A stretch of DNA of 64,000 bases from Planctomycetaceae bacterium (lineage in GTDB: Bacteria; Planctomycetota; Planctomycetia; Gemmatales; Gemmataceae). A model generated the notes under the pieces. The model did not search any database. It was not told the DNA's origin and saw only the letters and a program-made list of their open reading frames with translations. Positions within the stretch are counted from its first letter, which is position 1; the number at the start of each line of letters is the position of its first letter. The position numbers and the translations under genes are program-made. Positions 25,107 to 35,800 of this stretch are shown here, one piece after another. Location: the NCBI GenBank assembly GCA_013823135.1, contig PNLP01000030.1, positions 1 through 64,000 on the forward strand. The letters run 5' to 3'.

Positions 25107-25601
25107 TTAGTGGTTCAGGTAGGTGTCGTAGACACAGCCCTGGAACTTGGTGCCAAAGGGCTGTGCAAGCGGCCACGACGGGCAGCTTGCACAGCCGCCA
25201 CAGCCTGCCCGGCCACAGCCAGCCCGGCCGCAGCTTGCGCTGCCGCAAGGATCGAAGAACGACTTGCAGCTTCCGAACACGAATTTCGTATCGGCGCAGA
25301 GACTGCCACAGCCGTTCCGGTCGCGTGGGCCGTACTGCGCGAAGGCTCCGTGTGTGGATGCGGCCGGCGCTGCGGCCGCGGTGCCACAACTGCTGCAACC
25401 GCCTGAGCCACGAACGTAGATCGCGCCGGAAACCGGGGTAATCTGGTTAGCGACAGCCTTGGCGGGAGCCGGTGCTGGCATCGCCTGGGGAACTTCCATT
25501 CGGTACGAGGCCGCAGGGGCAGGGTTCTGGGCCGAAGCCACACCGCTCAGAGCTACGACGCCGAGCACCGCGGCGAACAATTGACGCCACATCCGTTGCA
25601 T
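25107..25601 (-). CDS. Small secreted cysteine-rich protein
   Basis: 164 residues from ATG 25601, chosen because a clean signal peptide follows (MQRMWRQLFAAVLGVVALSG, cleaved near ASAQN). The mature protein has an Ala/Pro linker, then cysteine pairs: GGCSSCGTAAAA, NGCGSLCADTKF, and a short tandem run of G-C-G-R-A-type units ending CASCPSWPL. About 15 cysteines suggest disulfide or metal binding outside the cytoplasm. No family recognised. Small Cys-rich secreted proteins with similar repeats occur in planctomycetes and may be structural envelope components; that is inference. Confidence 0.7.
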   Translation of the reverse strand: MQRMWRQLFAAVLGVVALSGVASAQNPAPAASYRMEVPQAMPAPAPAKAVANQITPVSGAIYVRGSGGCSSCGTAAAAPAASTHGAFAQYGPRDRNGCGSLCADTKFVFGSCKSFFDPCGSASCGRAGCGRAGCGGCASCPSWPLAQPFGTKFQGCVYDTYLNH

Positions 25602-25799
25602 TTTGATGACCCTTCCAAGGTTGGGAATGCGCCGCTTCCTCGCGGCTCTATTCGGATCGGAGGGCCAGGGGTCCGGACATCGTCCAAACGGCAACGGCAG
25701 CGAGAAGTGAGACGCCCGGCGTTCGCGTTGGAACGCAAGCGCCGCCAGAGCGGGATTGACCAGTGCGTGCGATGGGGAGAAAAGTAGCGATTGTGCCGA

Positions 25800-26576
25800 T
25801 CAGAACCCCGCCTGGGCCAGTCGGCGAACAATCCGGCCGTAATCCGGAGCCAGGTTCGACCACTCACCCCGGCGGATCGCGTAACGGTTCGGCCAGTTCA
25901 CGAGGTTCAAGTGGTCGCCGGCCCAAACGTCGCAGTGTTCGCCCCAGGCTGCGCTCGTCACGGAAACCACGCCGTCGTTCGCACCCTCGGCACGGGCCAC
26001 GACACGATATGGGAGCAACCATTCCGGCCCCAGCATGGCACGGTCGCACTGCCCGGCCACGGAATAGTACCGCACGCCCGGCACATCCGGCACATCTTCG
26101 TTGAATCGCTGGCAAGCCTCTGTGGTCAGGTCGAAAACCCCTTCATGGGGAAACCCACAGAGCCGCAAAAGTGGACTCAGGAAGCGTGACAAACGCCTCA
26201 CGCCCCAATCCGCGAACGAGGTTCCCCGGTGTGGTGTGCCGACGCTCGTCAGCGATAGCACCCGGCTTTCCATCCCCAGTTTCGCTGTCATGTAGCGTGA
26301 GTCGAGCCCGCCCATGCTGTGACCGATGAGGTGGAACGGGCCAGCTGGCAGTTCGCGCTCGATGAACCGTTTCAGGTCGGCCGCACGGCGTACCACACCC
26401 GCCGTCGGGCTGACGCGGGCAACCAGAACGCGGTTTCCGCCTGCTTCCAGCTGTTCGCGGATACCGGGGAAGTAATCCTTCAAGTTTTGGCCGCACGCCG
26501 AGATCCGATCGAACCCACACAATCCGTGAGCCAGGATAATCGGAGCGTTCAAGACGGGGATGGGCAACTCTGACAC
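25800..26576 (-). CDS. Triacylglycerol lipase-like alpha/beta hydrolase
   Basis: 258 residues. Bacterial lipase family I layout: LAHGLCGFDRI oxyanion strand, nucleophile elbow GHSMGGLDSR, Asp in EGANDGVVSV and His in AGDHLNLVNW, so a complete Ser-Asp-His triad. No obvious signal peptide, although the short N-terminus could hide a start-site error. It lies alone between two gaps on the minus strand. The likely substrate is an acyl ester; specificity is unknown. Confidence 0.85.
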   Translation of the reverse strand: MSELPIPVLNAPIILAHGLCGFDRISACGQNLKDYFPGIREQLEAGGNRVLVARVSPTAGVVRRAADLKRFIERELPAGPFHLIGHSMGGLDSRYMTAKLGMESRVLSLTSVGTPHRGTSFADWGVRRLSRFLSPLLRLCGFPHEGVFDLTTEACQRFNEDVPDVPGVRYYSVAGQCDRAMLGPEWLLPYRVVARAEGANDGVVSVTSAAWGEHCDVWAGDHLNLVNWPNRYAIRRGEWSNLAPDYGRIVRRLAQAGF

Positions 26577-26714
26577 AGCGATTCCTTCCTCCCGACAATA
26601 CCGCCGACCCGTTGCATCGAGTCAGCTTTCGCGTACACCGTTTCTGTGTGTCCGAGCGAGAACACGCTCGGGGCTTGAATCGAATCAACATATTCTCTTC
26701 ATGGTACCCACGCA

Positions 26715-27623
26715 ATGACGATTCCTGTCGCGCAACCCGGAAAAACCCGCATCGGCTGGATCGGCACCGGCGTCATGGGTCGCTGGATGTGCCAGCACGC
26801 CATGTCAAAAGGTTACACTGCAACGGTTTACAACCGCAGCGCGGACAAACTGGCTCCACTCCTCGAACTCGGGGCAAAGGCCGCGGCCACACCGAAGGCC
26901 GTCGCGGAGCAATCAGACATCGTGTTCGCCATCGTTGGCTTCCCCTCCGACGTGCGTGCCGTATTCCTTGGCTCAGACGGCGCACTGGCAGGGTCGAAGC
27001 CGGGCACGGTACTGGTGGACATGACCACGAGTGAGCCCTCGCTTGCGAAGGAGATTTACGAGGCAGCGAAGCCAAAGGGTGTGGCATCGCTCGACGCTCC
27101 GGTGTCGGGTGGCGACGTGGGTGCGAAGAACGCGGCGCTTTCGATCATGATTGGCGGCGACAAGGACGTGGTTGCGGCCGTGCAACCGGTGTTCGAGGCG
27201 ATGGGGAAGACGATCGTTCACCAAGGTGCGGCCGGAGCAGGTCAGCACACGAAGATGGTGAACCAGATTCTCATCTCGTCGAACATGATCGCGGTTTGTG
27301 AGGGCTTGCTTTACGGTTACAAGGCCGGTCTGGACCTGGAAACAGTGTTCAAGAGCGTGAGCGTCGGCGCGGCCGGTAGCAAGGCGCTGGAAGTCCTCGG
27401 GCCACGAATGCTGGCGAGGAACTTCGAGCCGGGGTTCTACGTCGAGCACTTCATCAAGGACATGGGGATTGCGCTGGCAGAAGCCGAGAAGATGAACCTG
27501 AGCCTGCCGGGGTTGGGACTGGCGAAGCAACTCTACGAGGCCGTGCGGGCACAGGGCTACGGCCGCAAGGGGACGCACGCACTGTTGATGGCGCTGGAAC
27601 ACCTCAACAACGTGAAACGGTAG
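26715..27623 (+). CDS. Beta-hydroxyacid dehydrogenase (3-hydroxyisobutyrate dehydrogenase family)
   Basis: 302 residues. N-terminal Rossmann motif [13 protein letters not shown] binds NAD(P). The substrate-binding signature is [19 protein letters not shown], and the catalytic lysine is in [10 protein letters not shown]. The C-terminal helical half is complete. The family oxidises beta-hydroxyacids such as 3-hydroxyisobutyrate, tartronate semialdehyde or glyoxylate; the substrate is not decided by sequence. It is followed by a perfect palindrome that may terminate transcription. Confidence 0.9.
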   Translation: MTIPVAQPGKTRIGWIGTGVMGRWMCQHAMSKGYTATVYNRSADKLAPLLELGAKAAATPKAVAEQSDIVFAIVGFPSDVRAVFLGSDGALAGSKPGTVLVDMTTSEPSLAKEIYEAAKPKGVASLDAPVSGGDVGAKNAALSIMIGGDKDVVAAVQPVFEAMGKTIVHQGAAGAGQHTKMVNQILISSNMIAVCEGLLYGYKAGLDLETVFKSVSVGAAGSKALEVLGPRMLARNFEPGFYVEHFIKDMGIALAEAEKMNLSLPGLGLAKQLYEAVRAQGYGRKGTHALLMALEHLNNVKR

Positions 27624-27656
27624 GACGACGCATCTGTGGTGGGTGCAGATTGGTGT

Positions 27657-27713
27657 GGTGGCACAGGCCTCTGGCCTGTGATTGCAAGACACAGGCCAGA
27701 GGCCTGTGCCACC
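27657..27713. repeat. Perfect inverted repeat with 24-base arms
   Basis: GGTGGCACAGGCCTCTGGCC plus TGTG, a 9-base loop ATTGCAAGA, then the exact inverse. It lies 34 bases after the dehydrogenase stop. A second weaker palindrome (GGTGGGGCTCGACCG/CGGTCTCGACCCACC) follows at 27743-27778. Confidence 0.9.
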
Positions 27714-27861
27714 AAATCCACAACCATTTCGCAAGCTGACGGTGGGGCTCGACCGCAAAGCCGGTCTCGACCCACCCTACCAAACTTGAACCTCTGCGTG
27801 GCCCTGATCAAAGCCATAGTCGCACTTGCACCCCGAAGAGTGGTTGCGGTATAGCGGCAGC

Positions 27862-28941
27862 ATGATACGGCAACGGAACAGAACGTGTTGCAGAGCCGCG
27901 CGGGCCACCCTGATCTGGGCGGTAGTCGGGTTTGTCGCGTTTCAGATTGCGGTCGTGGTGGCGGCGGACGCGTTCGCGGCTGAGGTGTACGATTCCGAGT
28001 ATGCCGCCCGCTTCGTCCGCATCAAAGCTCGACACGCCGAACACCCTGAGCGTCCACTCCTCGTGATGCTCGGCAGTTCACGGGTGTGCCAGCTTTTCCG
28101 TCCGGAACAAATGCCGCCATTGATCACGCCGGATGGCCGCACGGTCTTGCCGTTCAACTTCGCTCGTATCGGCGGCGGCCCCGTGTATTCCCGTCTCGCG
28201 TACTCCCGACTCTGTCAGGAAGGTCTCGCACCGGAGTGGGTCGTCGTCGAGATCATGCCAGCGCTCATGGTTCATCGCCACGAGCACTTCTTCTATCCCA
28301 GCGTTACGGCGAACGAACTGAACGAGATGAGGCGGTACATCTCGAGTCGTCGGCTTTTCGACAGTTACGCCAAGAACCGGATCCTCCCAGGTTACAAAAA
28401 CCGAACGGGTTTGCTCCGCGTGCTGGCTCCATCTTGGGCATTGCCTGGCCAGGAAGACCCGGACCAGGTCATCGACGCACTGGGCGGCGAGGGCCAACGA
28501 ATACGGTCTGTTCAGTCTGACGCAGACCGGCAAGCTAAAGAGACAAGAGTGTCTGCCGGATACGCAGAGATTCTCGCGAATTTCCGGGTCGATCCCGGAT
28601 CGGATCGGGCGTTGCGTGACCTGATTCGGGAGTGTCGGGCGGACGGGGTGCGAGTGGCGTTTGTGCGAACGCCGGAATCGTCGACTTATCGAACGATCGC
28701 CTATCAACCAGAAACACTGGCGACGCTGGACGCGTACCTGGAAAACTTGAGACGGGAATTTGGCGTTGCGGTGATCGACTCGCGAGAGTGGTTACCAGAC
28801 AGAGAAATTGACGATGGACATCATCCGCTGCTCAGCGGCCAGAAGACGTTCACCTCGCGATTGCACAGCGAGGTTTTGGTCCCACTCGTCAACGACCAGC
28901 TTCGCGCCACCAACGAACGAATTGACACCGCGAAGCGGTGA
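27862..28941 (+). CDS. Membrane-anchored SGNH-like protein
   Basis: 359 residues from ATG 27862. One N-terminal membrane helix (ATLIWAVVGFVAFQIAVVVA) places the rest outside the cytoplasm. The domain has an SGNH-hydrolase order: a block I serine in VMLGSSRVCQLF and a C-terminal DGHHPLLSG with Asp and His spaced as in the family. It resembles the AlgX/DltD-like group that O-acetylates extracellular polymers, but no MBOAT acyltransferase is in the window. Function is therefore tentative. Confidence 0.68.
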   Translation: MIRQRNRTCCRAARATLIWAVVGFVAFQIAVVVAADAFAAEVYDSEYAARFVRIKARHAEHPERPLLVMLGSSRVCQLFRPEQMPPLITPDGRTVLPFNFARIGGGPVYSRLAYSRLCQEGLAPEWVVVEIMPALMVHRHEHFFYPSVTANELNEMRRYISSRRLFDSYAKNRILPGYKNRTGLLRVLAPSWALPGQEDPDQVIDALGGEGQRIRSVQSDADRQAKETRVSAGYAEILANFRVDPGSDRALRDLIRECRADGVRVAFVRTPESSTYRTIAYQPETLATLDAYLENLRREFGVAVIDSREWLPDREIDDGHHPLLSGQKTFTSRLHSEVLVPLVNDQLRATNERIDTAKR

Positions 28942-29031
28942 AGTGAACCTGATCATCGTTTTGGTGAGGTGGTGTGCCACATGAGCACATCACCCCACGA
29001 AATGCGCACTCATGTGCGTGGTCAGTTGTGA

Positions 29032-29202
29032 CTAAATCGTTGTGGTGCCGCGTTTGCCGAAGATCAGCGAAACCACGAACAGGACGAGGAAGATAAAGAA
29101 CAGGATCTGGGCGATACCCGCCGCTTCACCTGCAATTCCCCCGAAGCCAGCCGCGGCCGCGATCAAGGCGATGATCAGAAATACGACGGCGTAGTGTAAC
29201 AT
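29032..29202 (-). CDS. Small DUF1328-type membrane protein
   Basis: 56 residues starting [20 protein letters not shown], with [19 protein letters not shown] as the second helix and a short basic end. Length and both helices match the DUF1328 (YtjA) family of about 54 residues. The start at 29202 is chosen over longer frames because the first helix begins there. Function unknown. Confidence 0.85.
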   Translation of the reverse strand: MLHYAVVFLIIALIAAAAGFGGIAGEAAGIAQILFFIFLVLFVVSLIFGKRGTTTI

Positions 29203-29350
29203 GGGTTGTCTCGCTCGGGTGCAGGGAGTCATCGGAACGAGGTAATGTTTGGCATTTATCGGGCCAAGCCCTCGTTTTTGCCCCGATTTCGTCGAAAAAC
29301 ACCTCAACACTGCGAAGCGTGTCCGCTCGCGTTACCCAGGCAATTCCGGC

Positions 29351-30229
29351 ATGTCGGACGAAGACGCACTCCTCTCGGCGATCGCAGCGCAACCAGCCGA
29401 GGATACCCCTCGCCTGGTCTACGCCGACTGGCTCGACGAGCACGACCAGCCCATCCGCGCGGAGTTCATCCGCCTGCAAATCGACATCGCCGACAAGCAG
29501 GAGCGAGAAACACTCTCGTGGCGATTCTTCTCCATGCAGTACCCCGCACTCGTCGAGCGACTGAGCGAGTTGCTCGTCAAACATCGCCAGGAGTTGCTTG
29601 GCTCGCTCGCGGGGTTGCCATTTGCTACAGATGTTGGCTTCGAGCGTGGCTTCGCCTCTCAGATCAAGCTCACCGTGAACGAGTTTCTGGTTCACGCCGC
29701 AACACTGGACGCGGCGCGGCCGGTCGTCAGCGTCGCGGTGTCTCAGGTCGCGGCTCGGTTGCATGAATTCCTCAACTCGCGATTTCTGCGCTGCGTTACA
29801 AGCATCTCGCTCTACTCGCCACAGATTGTCGAGAACCGACCCGCCGGACCGCTGGCCATGTTCGGGCCGATCAACTTGCTGACCCGACTCGAATCACTTG
29901 ACCTGAGCGGGTGTGGCGTCGAGGACGCGGACATGGACCATTTCCGTGAATGGCTCGTCCCATCCGTCAAGGAACTCACCCTGGCGAACAACGCGATCAC
30001 GAATGTGGGAATCGTCGCGTTCATGAGCAGCGAGTGGCCACGCACGCTGCGGGATCTTCACTTGAACCGCAACCCGATCAGCGACCTTGGCGCGATGGCG
30101 CTCGCTGGTGCGTGGCCAGTGGATAGCCCGCTCGACTGCCTGACCCTGCGGCACACGAACATCGGGCCACGCGGTCACGAGGCGTTGCTCGCCCGGTTCG
30201 GCCGAAAGGTCTATCTGAGTTTCGAGTGA
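29351..30229 (+). CDS. TIGR02996-domain protein with leucine-rich repeats
   Basis: 292 residues from ATG 29351. The first 45 residues are the repeat-companion domain TIGR02996 (MSDEDALLSAIAAQPAEDTP ... RLVYADWLDE). The C-terminal half has four leucine-rich repeats: LESLDLSGCGVED, VKELTLANNAITN, LRDLHLNRNPISD and LDCLTLRHTNIGP. This domain pairing is characteristic of Gemmata-type planctomycetes. Cytoplasmic, probably a protein-binding module. A second, LRR-poor member lies at 58830-59534. Confidence 0.9.
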   Translation: MSDEDALLSAIAAQPAEDTPRLVYADWLDEHDQPIRAEFIRLQIDIADKQERETLSWRFFSMQYPALVERLSELLVKHRQELLGSLAGLPFATDVGFERGFASQIKLTVNEFLVHAATLDAARPVVSVAVSQVAARLHEFLNSRFLRCVTSISLYSPQIVENRPAGPLAMFGPINLLTRLESLDLSGCGVEDADMDHFREWLVPSVKELTLANNAITNVGIVAFMSSEWPRTLRDLHLNRNPISDLGAMALAGAWPVDSPLDCLTLRHTNIGPRGHEALLARFGRKVYLSFE

Positions 30230-30295
30230 GTGTTCACGTTACGCAAGCCCGCGGTGCAAGTTGTGAAGTTACGCTACTGGGCGTGGCTTTTTGGT

Positions 30296-30875
30296 TTTAC
30301 CCCGAAGGGGTGGGACAACCTAGCTCAGGGCAAGCCGAAGACGCCGCCCTGGGAACTGCCGAACCCAATGATCCACCCTGAAGGGGTGGGACAACCACCT
30401 TCTCTGCACATGCCTGTCGCACCCCTTCGGGGTGCGCTCGCCTTGTGTCATCGAACCCAGGTCGGCGACAGCAAAGCTGTCTTGCCCTGGGCTACGTTGT
30501 CACAGCCTTTCAGGCTGAAACCCCGACAAATCCCACAAAGTGCAGCTTCAAAAAGGCGCGAGCAAGGGATCAACGCCTGTCCTCGCTTGCGCTGGGTCTG
30601 GCAAATCCTTCTGGCGGGTTCGTGTTGTTTGGGGACCAGGGGTTCCACTCGGTCCCTTCAGGACCATCGTTCCACCCCTGGCTATTGACGGTTGCCCCGT
30701 TGGGGCAAACAAGAGAATCGGCTCTCTGGCTTTTTGACCCCAACGGGGTCACCGTCAATAGCCAGGGGTGTCAACCCCTGGTCCCCCAACGAACAATACC
30801 CGCCAGAAAGTTTTGCCACCTCCCTTGCGCTGCGGGCTTGTGCTGCTTCGTTGCCTTTCGGCCCCATTTTGATAC
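30296..30875. repeat. Repeat-filled leader of the pfa/ole cluster
   Basis: The 691-base gap before pfaD contains no gene I can support. It has two GAAGGGGTGGGACAAC units (near 30303 and 30382) facing CACCCCTTCGGGGTGCGC, then a large nested palindrome at about 30600-30830. In this, TCTGGCGGGTTCGTGTTGTT, GGGACCAGGGG, CCTGGCTATTGACGG and CCCCGTTGGGG each have their inverse downstream (AACGAACAATACCCGCCAGA and so on). The same GGGGTGGGACAAC family recurs at 52381 and 56230. Confidence 0.75.
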
Positions 30876-30920
30876 CCCATAACCTGTACCGATTCGCCTC
30901 ACTGAGCCGCACAACCTCCG

Positions 30921-32558
30921 ATGACTCACCCGGTTGGGACCACCTCGCCGTCAGCCAGCCCGTTTGGGTACTGGACCCCCGCCGGACACGGCCCCCTGCC
31001 GGACTCGCCCGCCGAGTTCCGCGCGGCCATCGGCGAACTGCGGCAACCCGTCGCCGTAGTGCAGACGGACCGCGGGTACGCCGTCGCGCAGGGCGGCTTT
31101 CTGGCGTTCACGCCCCCGCACTCCTGGGCATTCCCGGTTGCGGCGCATCTGGCACCACTCAGCCCCAACCAGCTTGGTGACCCCGCGTTCCTGCGTGACC
31201 ACGGGCTGCGATACCCATACATGACCGGCGCAATGGCCAACGGCATCGGCTCTGCCGAGATCGCCGAAGCCATGAGCCTCGCGGGGATGCTCGGGAGTTT
31301 CGGGGCCGCCGGGCTTTCGCTCGATCGCATCGGGCAAGCCGTCGATCGACTCAAGGCCAATCTCGGCACATCGCCGTTCGCCGTGAACCTGATTCACAGC
31401 CCGAACGAACCCGCCCACGAGATGGCAACGGCCGAGTTGCTGCTGGCTAAGGGCGTGCGGTTGGTGGAAGCGTCGGCGTATCTCGACCTGACGCCGGCCA
31501 TCGTGCGTTACCGTGCGGCCGGGTTCAAGGAAAGCGGCCCCGCGAACCGCGTGATCGCCAAGATTTCGCGAGTCGAAGTGGCGACAAAGTTCCTGTCGCC
31601 GCCGCCCGAGAAGATGCTCCGCGAGTTGGTCGCGGCCGGGCACATCACACAACAGGAAGCCACGTTCGCCGCACGCTACCCGGTCGCGGACGACATCACG
31701 GCCGAAGCCGACAGCGGCGGCCACACCGACAACCGCCCCGCGATCACGCTGCTGCCGACGATCATCGCACTGCGGGATCGCCTGCAACGGCAGTTCCAGT
31801 ACGCCAGGCCGCCGCGTGTGGGGTTGGCCGGCGGCATCGCAACGCCGTCCTCGGTGGCCGGCGCGTTCGCGATGGGTGCGGCGTTCGTCGTCACGGGAAG
31901 CATCAACCAGGCGTGCGTGGAATCCGGTAGCTCCGACGCCGTGCGTAAGATGCTTGCGGAAGCGGGGCAGGCGGACGTGACGATGGCCCCGGCCGCGGAC
32001 ATGTTCGAGATGGGCGTGAAGGTGCAAGTGCTCAAGCGCGGCACCATGTTCCCGATGCGTGCCGCGAAGTTGTTCGAGCTTTACCGGGCGTATCCCAGTT
32101 GGGAAGCGATCCCGGAGGCCGAGCGAGTCCAGGTTGAGAAGACGTTGTTGCGCACGCCCTTCAACGACATCTGGGAACAAACCAAGGCGTTCTTCCTCCG
32201 CCGCGACCCCACGCAACTGCCGAAAGCTGAAGCAGACCCGAAGCACCGGATGGCTCTCGTGTTCCGGTGGTATCTGGGGCTATCGAGTCGCTGGGCCAAC
32301 GCGGGCGAGACGGGCCGGCAACTCGACTACCAGGTGTGGTGCGGCCCGGCGATGGGCGCGTTCAACGAGTGGGTGAAGGGTTCGTCGCTCGAACCGCACG
32401 CGAACCGCAAGGTCGTGGGGGTTGCGCGGAACTTGCTGTACGGGGCGTGCGTCGTGCTGCGTCGGCAGTCGTTGCGGCAATGTGGCGTTCACCTGCCAGA
32501 CGACTGCTTCCCGACCGGCCCGCTCTCGACAGACGAACTGATGCGGTGGGTTTCGTGA
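30921..32558 (+). CDS. pfaD: PfaD-like enoyl reductase of PUFA synthase
   Basis: 545 residues of the nitronate monooxygenase-like flavin TIM barrel. Length and layout match PfaD, the enoyl reductase that acts in trans on polyunsaturated fatty acid synthases. Seen: an N-terminal PfaD extension (FGYWTPAGHGPLPDSPAEFR), the FMN barrel (FAVNLIHSPNEPAHEMATAE), LAGGIATPSSVAGAFAMGAA and VTGSINQACVESGSSD phosphate-binding loops, and a C-terminal helical lid. It is followed at once, in the same direction, by the PfaA- and PfaC-like synthases, which is the strongest support for the assignment. It is the first gene of the cluster. Confidence 0.9.
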   Translation: MTHPVGTTSPSASPFGYWTPAGHGPLPDSPAEFRAAIGELRQPVAVVQTDRGYAVAQGGFLAFTPPHSWAFPVAAHLAPLSPNQLGDPAFLRDHGLRYPYMTGAMANGIGSAEIAEAMSLAGMLGSFGAAGLSLDRIGQAVDRLKANLGTSPFAVNLIHSPNEPAHEMATAELLLAKGVRLVEASAYLDLTPAIVRYRAAGFKESGPANRVIAKISRVEVATKFLSPPPEKMLRELVAAGHITQQEATFAARYPVADDITAEADSGGHTDNRPAITLLPTIIALRDRLQRQFQYARPPRVGLAGGIATPSSVAGAFAMGAAFVVTGSINQACVESGSSDAVRKMLAEAGQADVTMAPAADMFEMGVKVQVLKRGTMFPMRAAKLFELYRAYPSWEAIPEAERVQVEKTLLRTPFNDIWEQTKAFFLRRDPTQLPKAEADPKHRMALVFRWYLGLSSRWANAGETGRQLDYQVWCGPAMGAFNEWVKGSSLEPHANRKVVGVARNLLYGACVVLRRQSLRQCGVHLPDDCFPTGPLSTDELMRWVS

Positions 32559-32582
32559 CAGCTTGTGGATAGCGTTGTTTTG

Positions 32583-32716
32583 CCCTCCCCCCTTGTGGGG
32601 GAGGGTGGCGAGGCTTTGCGAGCCGGGTGGGGGGTAAGTCTTCGGAGATGTCGAGGCTCTACCCCCCACCCGCTCCTCGAAGACTCGGAGCGACCTCCCC
32701 CACAAGGGGGGAGGTT
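32583..32716. repeat. CCTCCCCCCTTGTGGGGGAG palindrome
   Basis: CCCTCCCCCCTTGTGGGGGA and GGCTTTGCGAGCCGGGTGG on the left are mirrored by CACCCGCTCCTCGAAGACT and CGACCTCCCCCACAAGGGG on the right. It lies between pfaD and pfaA. The same family occurs at 9903-10037. Confidence 0.85.
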
Positions 32717-32729
32717 AGAAACGGCGTTC

Positions 32730-32799
32730 TGGCGAGCCGGGAGCGTAAGCGACCGGAGTTATTGCGGAACATCCGGTCGCTTACGCTCCCGGCTCGCCA
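32730..32799. repeat. TGGCGAGCCGGGAGCG palindrome
   Basis: TGGCGAGCCGGGAGCGTAAG and CGACCGG on the left match CCGGTCGCTTACGCTCCCGG and CTCGCCA on the right almost perfectly, with a loop around AGTTATTGCGGAACAT. It directly precedes the pfaA start region. Confidence 0.85.
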
Positions 32800-32837
32800 A
32801 GCTTTTTCCGTTCGTTATCTGACTCATACAGGGTGCG

Positions 32838-35800
32838 ATGCAGACTCCGGTAAACAACTCCCCACTGGCGATCGTTGGCATCGGGTGCCTGTTCCCGAAG
32901 GCTGCCGGTCCGGGTTTCTTTTGGGCGAACGTCAAGCAAGGCGTCGATTGCATCGGCGAGGTGCCAGCCACTCACTGGAACCCGGCCGAATACTTCGACG
33001 CCGACCCCAAAGCGCCGGACATGACCTACGCCCGCCGCGGCGGGTTCCTCGATGTGGTGGATTTCAACCCACTCGAATTCGGCATCGCGCCTCGCGACAT
33101 CGAAGCCACCGACACCACACAACTCCTCGGTCTCGTCGCGGCGAAGCAGGCACTCACCGACGCCGGCATCCGCTTCGCGGACCGCAGGCCGGAGCCCGCA
33201 ATCGGCGAGGGTGCGGTCACGCTGACCCCCGAACCACGCCAGGCGGTCCCCGGCATCGACCGTTCCCGCGTGTCGGTCATCCTCGGCGTCACGGGCACGC
33301 TCGAACTGGTCATCCCCCTCGGGGCACGCCTCGGCCACCCCAAGTGGAAGCAGGCCATGCGCGACGCCGGCATCCCGGCCGACCGCATCGACGACGCCGC
33401 AGCCCGGATCGCCGAGTCCTACGTTCCCTGGCAGGAAAACAGCTTCCCCGGTTTGCTGGGGAACGTCGTCGCCGGGCGAATCGCCAACCGCCTCGACCTG
33501 GGCGGCACCAACTGCGTGGTGGATGCGGCGTGCGCCAGTTCGCTGAGCGCCGTTCACCTCGCGGCGATGGAGTTGCAGACCGGTCGCGCGGATGTTGTCG
33601 TCACCGGCGGGTGCGACACGTTCAACGACATCTTCATGTACATGTGCTTCAGCAAGACTCCGGCGCTCTCGCCGTCGGGGAACGCCCGGCCGTTCGACGC
33701 CAACGGGGATGGCACCATCCTCGGCGAAGGGCTCGGGATGGTCGTGCTGAAGCGGCTCAAGGATGCCGAGGCCGCGGGCGACACGATCTACGCCGTGATC
33801 CGCGGGATCGGGTCGTCGAGCGACGGGAAAGGGAACGCGATCTACGCCCCGAGCGCCGAGGGGCAGCGGCGCTGTTTGCGGAACGCCTACGCCAACGCGG
33901 GGATCTCACCGGACACGATCGAACTGGTCGAGGCGCACGGCACCGGCACCCGAGTCGGCGATGCCACCGAGGTGACCGCGCTCACAGAGGTGTATTCCGC
34001 GGCGAGCGGGGGCGCGAACCGCAGCGCTCCGGGCCGCCCGTGGGCCGCGCTGGGGTCCGTGAAGTCGCAGATCGGGCACACGAAAGCCGCTGCCGGAGCC
34101 GCATCGCTCATCAAGGTCGCGCTGGCGTTGAACTTCAAGGTGCTGCCGCCGACGATCAAGGTGACGCAGCCCGTCGAGCCACTCGGGAACGCGGACTCGC
34201 CGTTCTACGTGAACACGGTGATGCGTCCGTGGCTGCCACGCAAGGAACACCCGCGGCGTGCGGCACTGTCGGCGTTCGGTTTCGGCGGGAGCAACTTCCA
34301 CGCGGTCCTCGAAGAGTATGGCCCCGCGAAGACCGACCTCGACTGGGACGGGTCGGTCGAAATCGTCGCGATCGGAGCCGACACACCGCAGCAACTCGTC
34401 GCGGAACTGGAGAAGCTCGGGGCGAAGATTCACCCTTCGCCAATGCCGCTCGAAGGGCCGCCAGCCAGCACCAACTGGGCTTCGTTCGCCCGGTTCGCGG
34501 AGCGGTCGCGTTCGACCTTCGACGTGCTCTCCCCGTGTCGCCTCACATTCGCGGCACACCGCACGCTCACCGACCTACCGAAGCTCCTCAGCGGAGCGAA
34601 GGCCCGACTCGTTGCCGACACGGAATCCACGGGCTGGGACACTCCCGAAGGCGCGTATTACGGTCGCGGGCCAGAGGTCGGTTCCCTCGCCGTGCTGTTC
34701 CCTGGCCAGGGATCGCAAGCGGTCGGGATGCTCCGCGACCTGGCCTGCCTGTTCCCCGAGGTGCTGGATAGCCTCGCGGAAGCCAACCGCGCCTCCCAAT
34801 CGCTCGACGAGTCCGACTCTCGCCGTCTTTCCGACCGGATCTACCCGCCGACGAGCTTCGACCCGGATGCGAGGAAGCGACAAGACGCTGAACTTCGCGA
34901 CACAATGAACGCGCAACCCGCGCTTGGAGCCGTCAGTTTCGGCGCGTGGCAGGTGCTCTCTGACCGCTTCGGGGTGATGGCCGGAGCCTTCGCCGGACAC
35001 AGCTACGGTGAACTCGTCGCGCTCGCTGCCGCCGGGAGGTACTCGCCGGCCGACCTGTTCAACCTGTCCCGCCTGCGTGGCCGATTGATGGGTGAACGCC
35101 GCCCCGGCGACCCCGGCACGATGCTCGCAGTGCTCGCGCCGCTGGCATCCATCGAAGCTGCGATTGCCGAGCACAAACTCGATGTGGTGATCGCCAACCG
35201 CAACGGCCCGAAACAGTCGGTGGTTTCCGGTTCCACCGCCGAGATCGAGCGGGCACAGCAAGCGTTCACGACCGCGAAGATGAAGTCCGTCCGGCTGCCG
35301 GTCGCGGCCGCGTTCCATAGCCCGTTCGTGGCCGACGCCGCCGCCCCGTTCCTCACTGCACTGGAGCGAGTCGAGTTCGGCCGGGGCACCGTGCCCGTGT
35401 TCTCGAACACGACCGCGTCGCCATACCCGGCGGACTCCGTGGCTGCCCAAACACTACTCGCGAACCAACTGGCCAAGCCTGTCGCGTTCGTGGAGCAAAT
35501 TCGAGCGATGGCCGCGGCCGGCGTTCGCACGTTCCTGGAAGTCGGTCCGGGTTCGGTCCTCACGAAGCTCACCGAAGCCATCACCGAGGAAGCCAAAATC
35601 GCCGGGGTTGAGGCGTTCTCGCTCGATGCTTCTGGGGGCAAGCAACCCGGCGTGTTAGACTTGGGTCGTGTACTGGCCCGCCTCGCCGCCCGCGGGCACC
35701 GTGTCGAGTTGGCCGCATGGGAGGCCGGAAGCCGGTGCCGGCCGCCTCGACTCTCCACAGGCAAGCCCGGCATGACGATCCCGCTCACCGGAGCGAACTA

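Noticed and set aside
30296-30875. GGGGTGGGACAAC units as a CRISPR array or transposon ends
   Set aside because: Units are inverted rather than regularly spaced direct repeats, and no transposase or cas gene is near.
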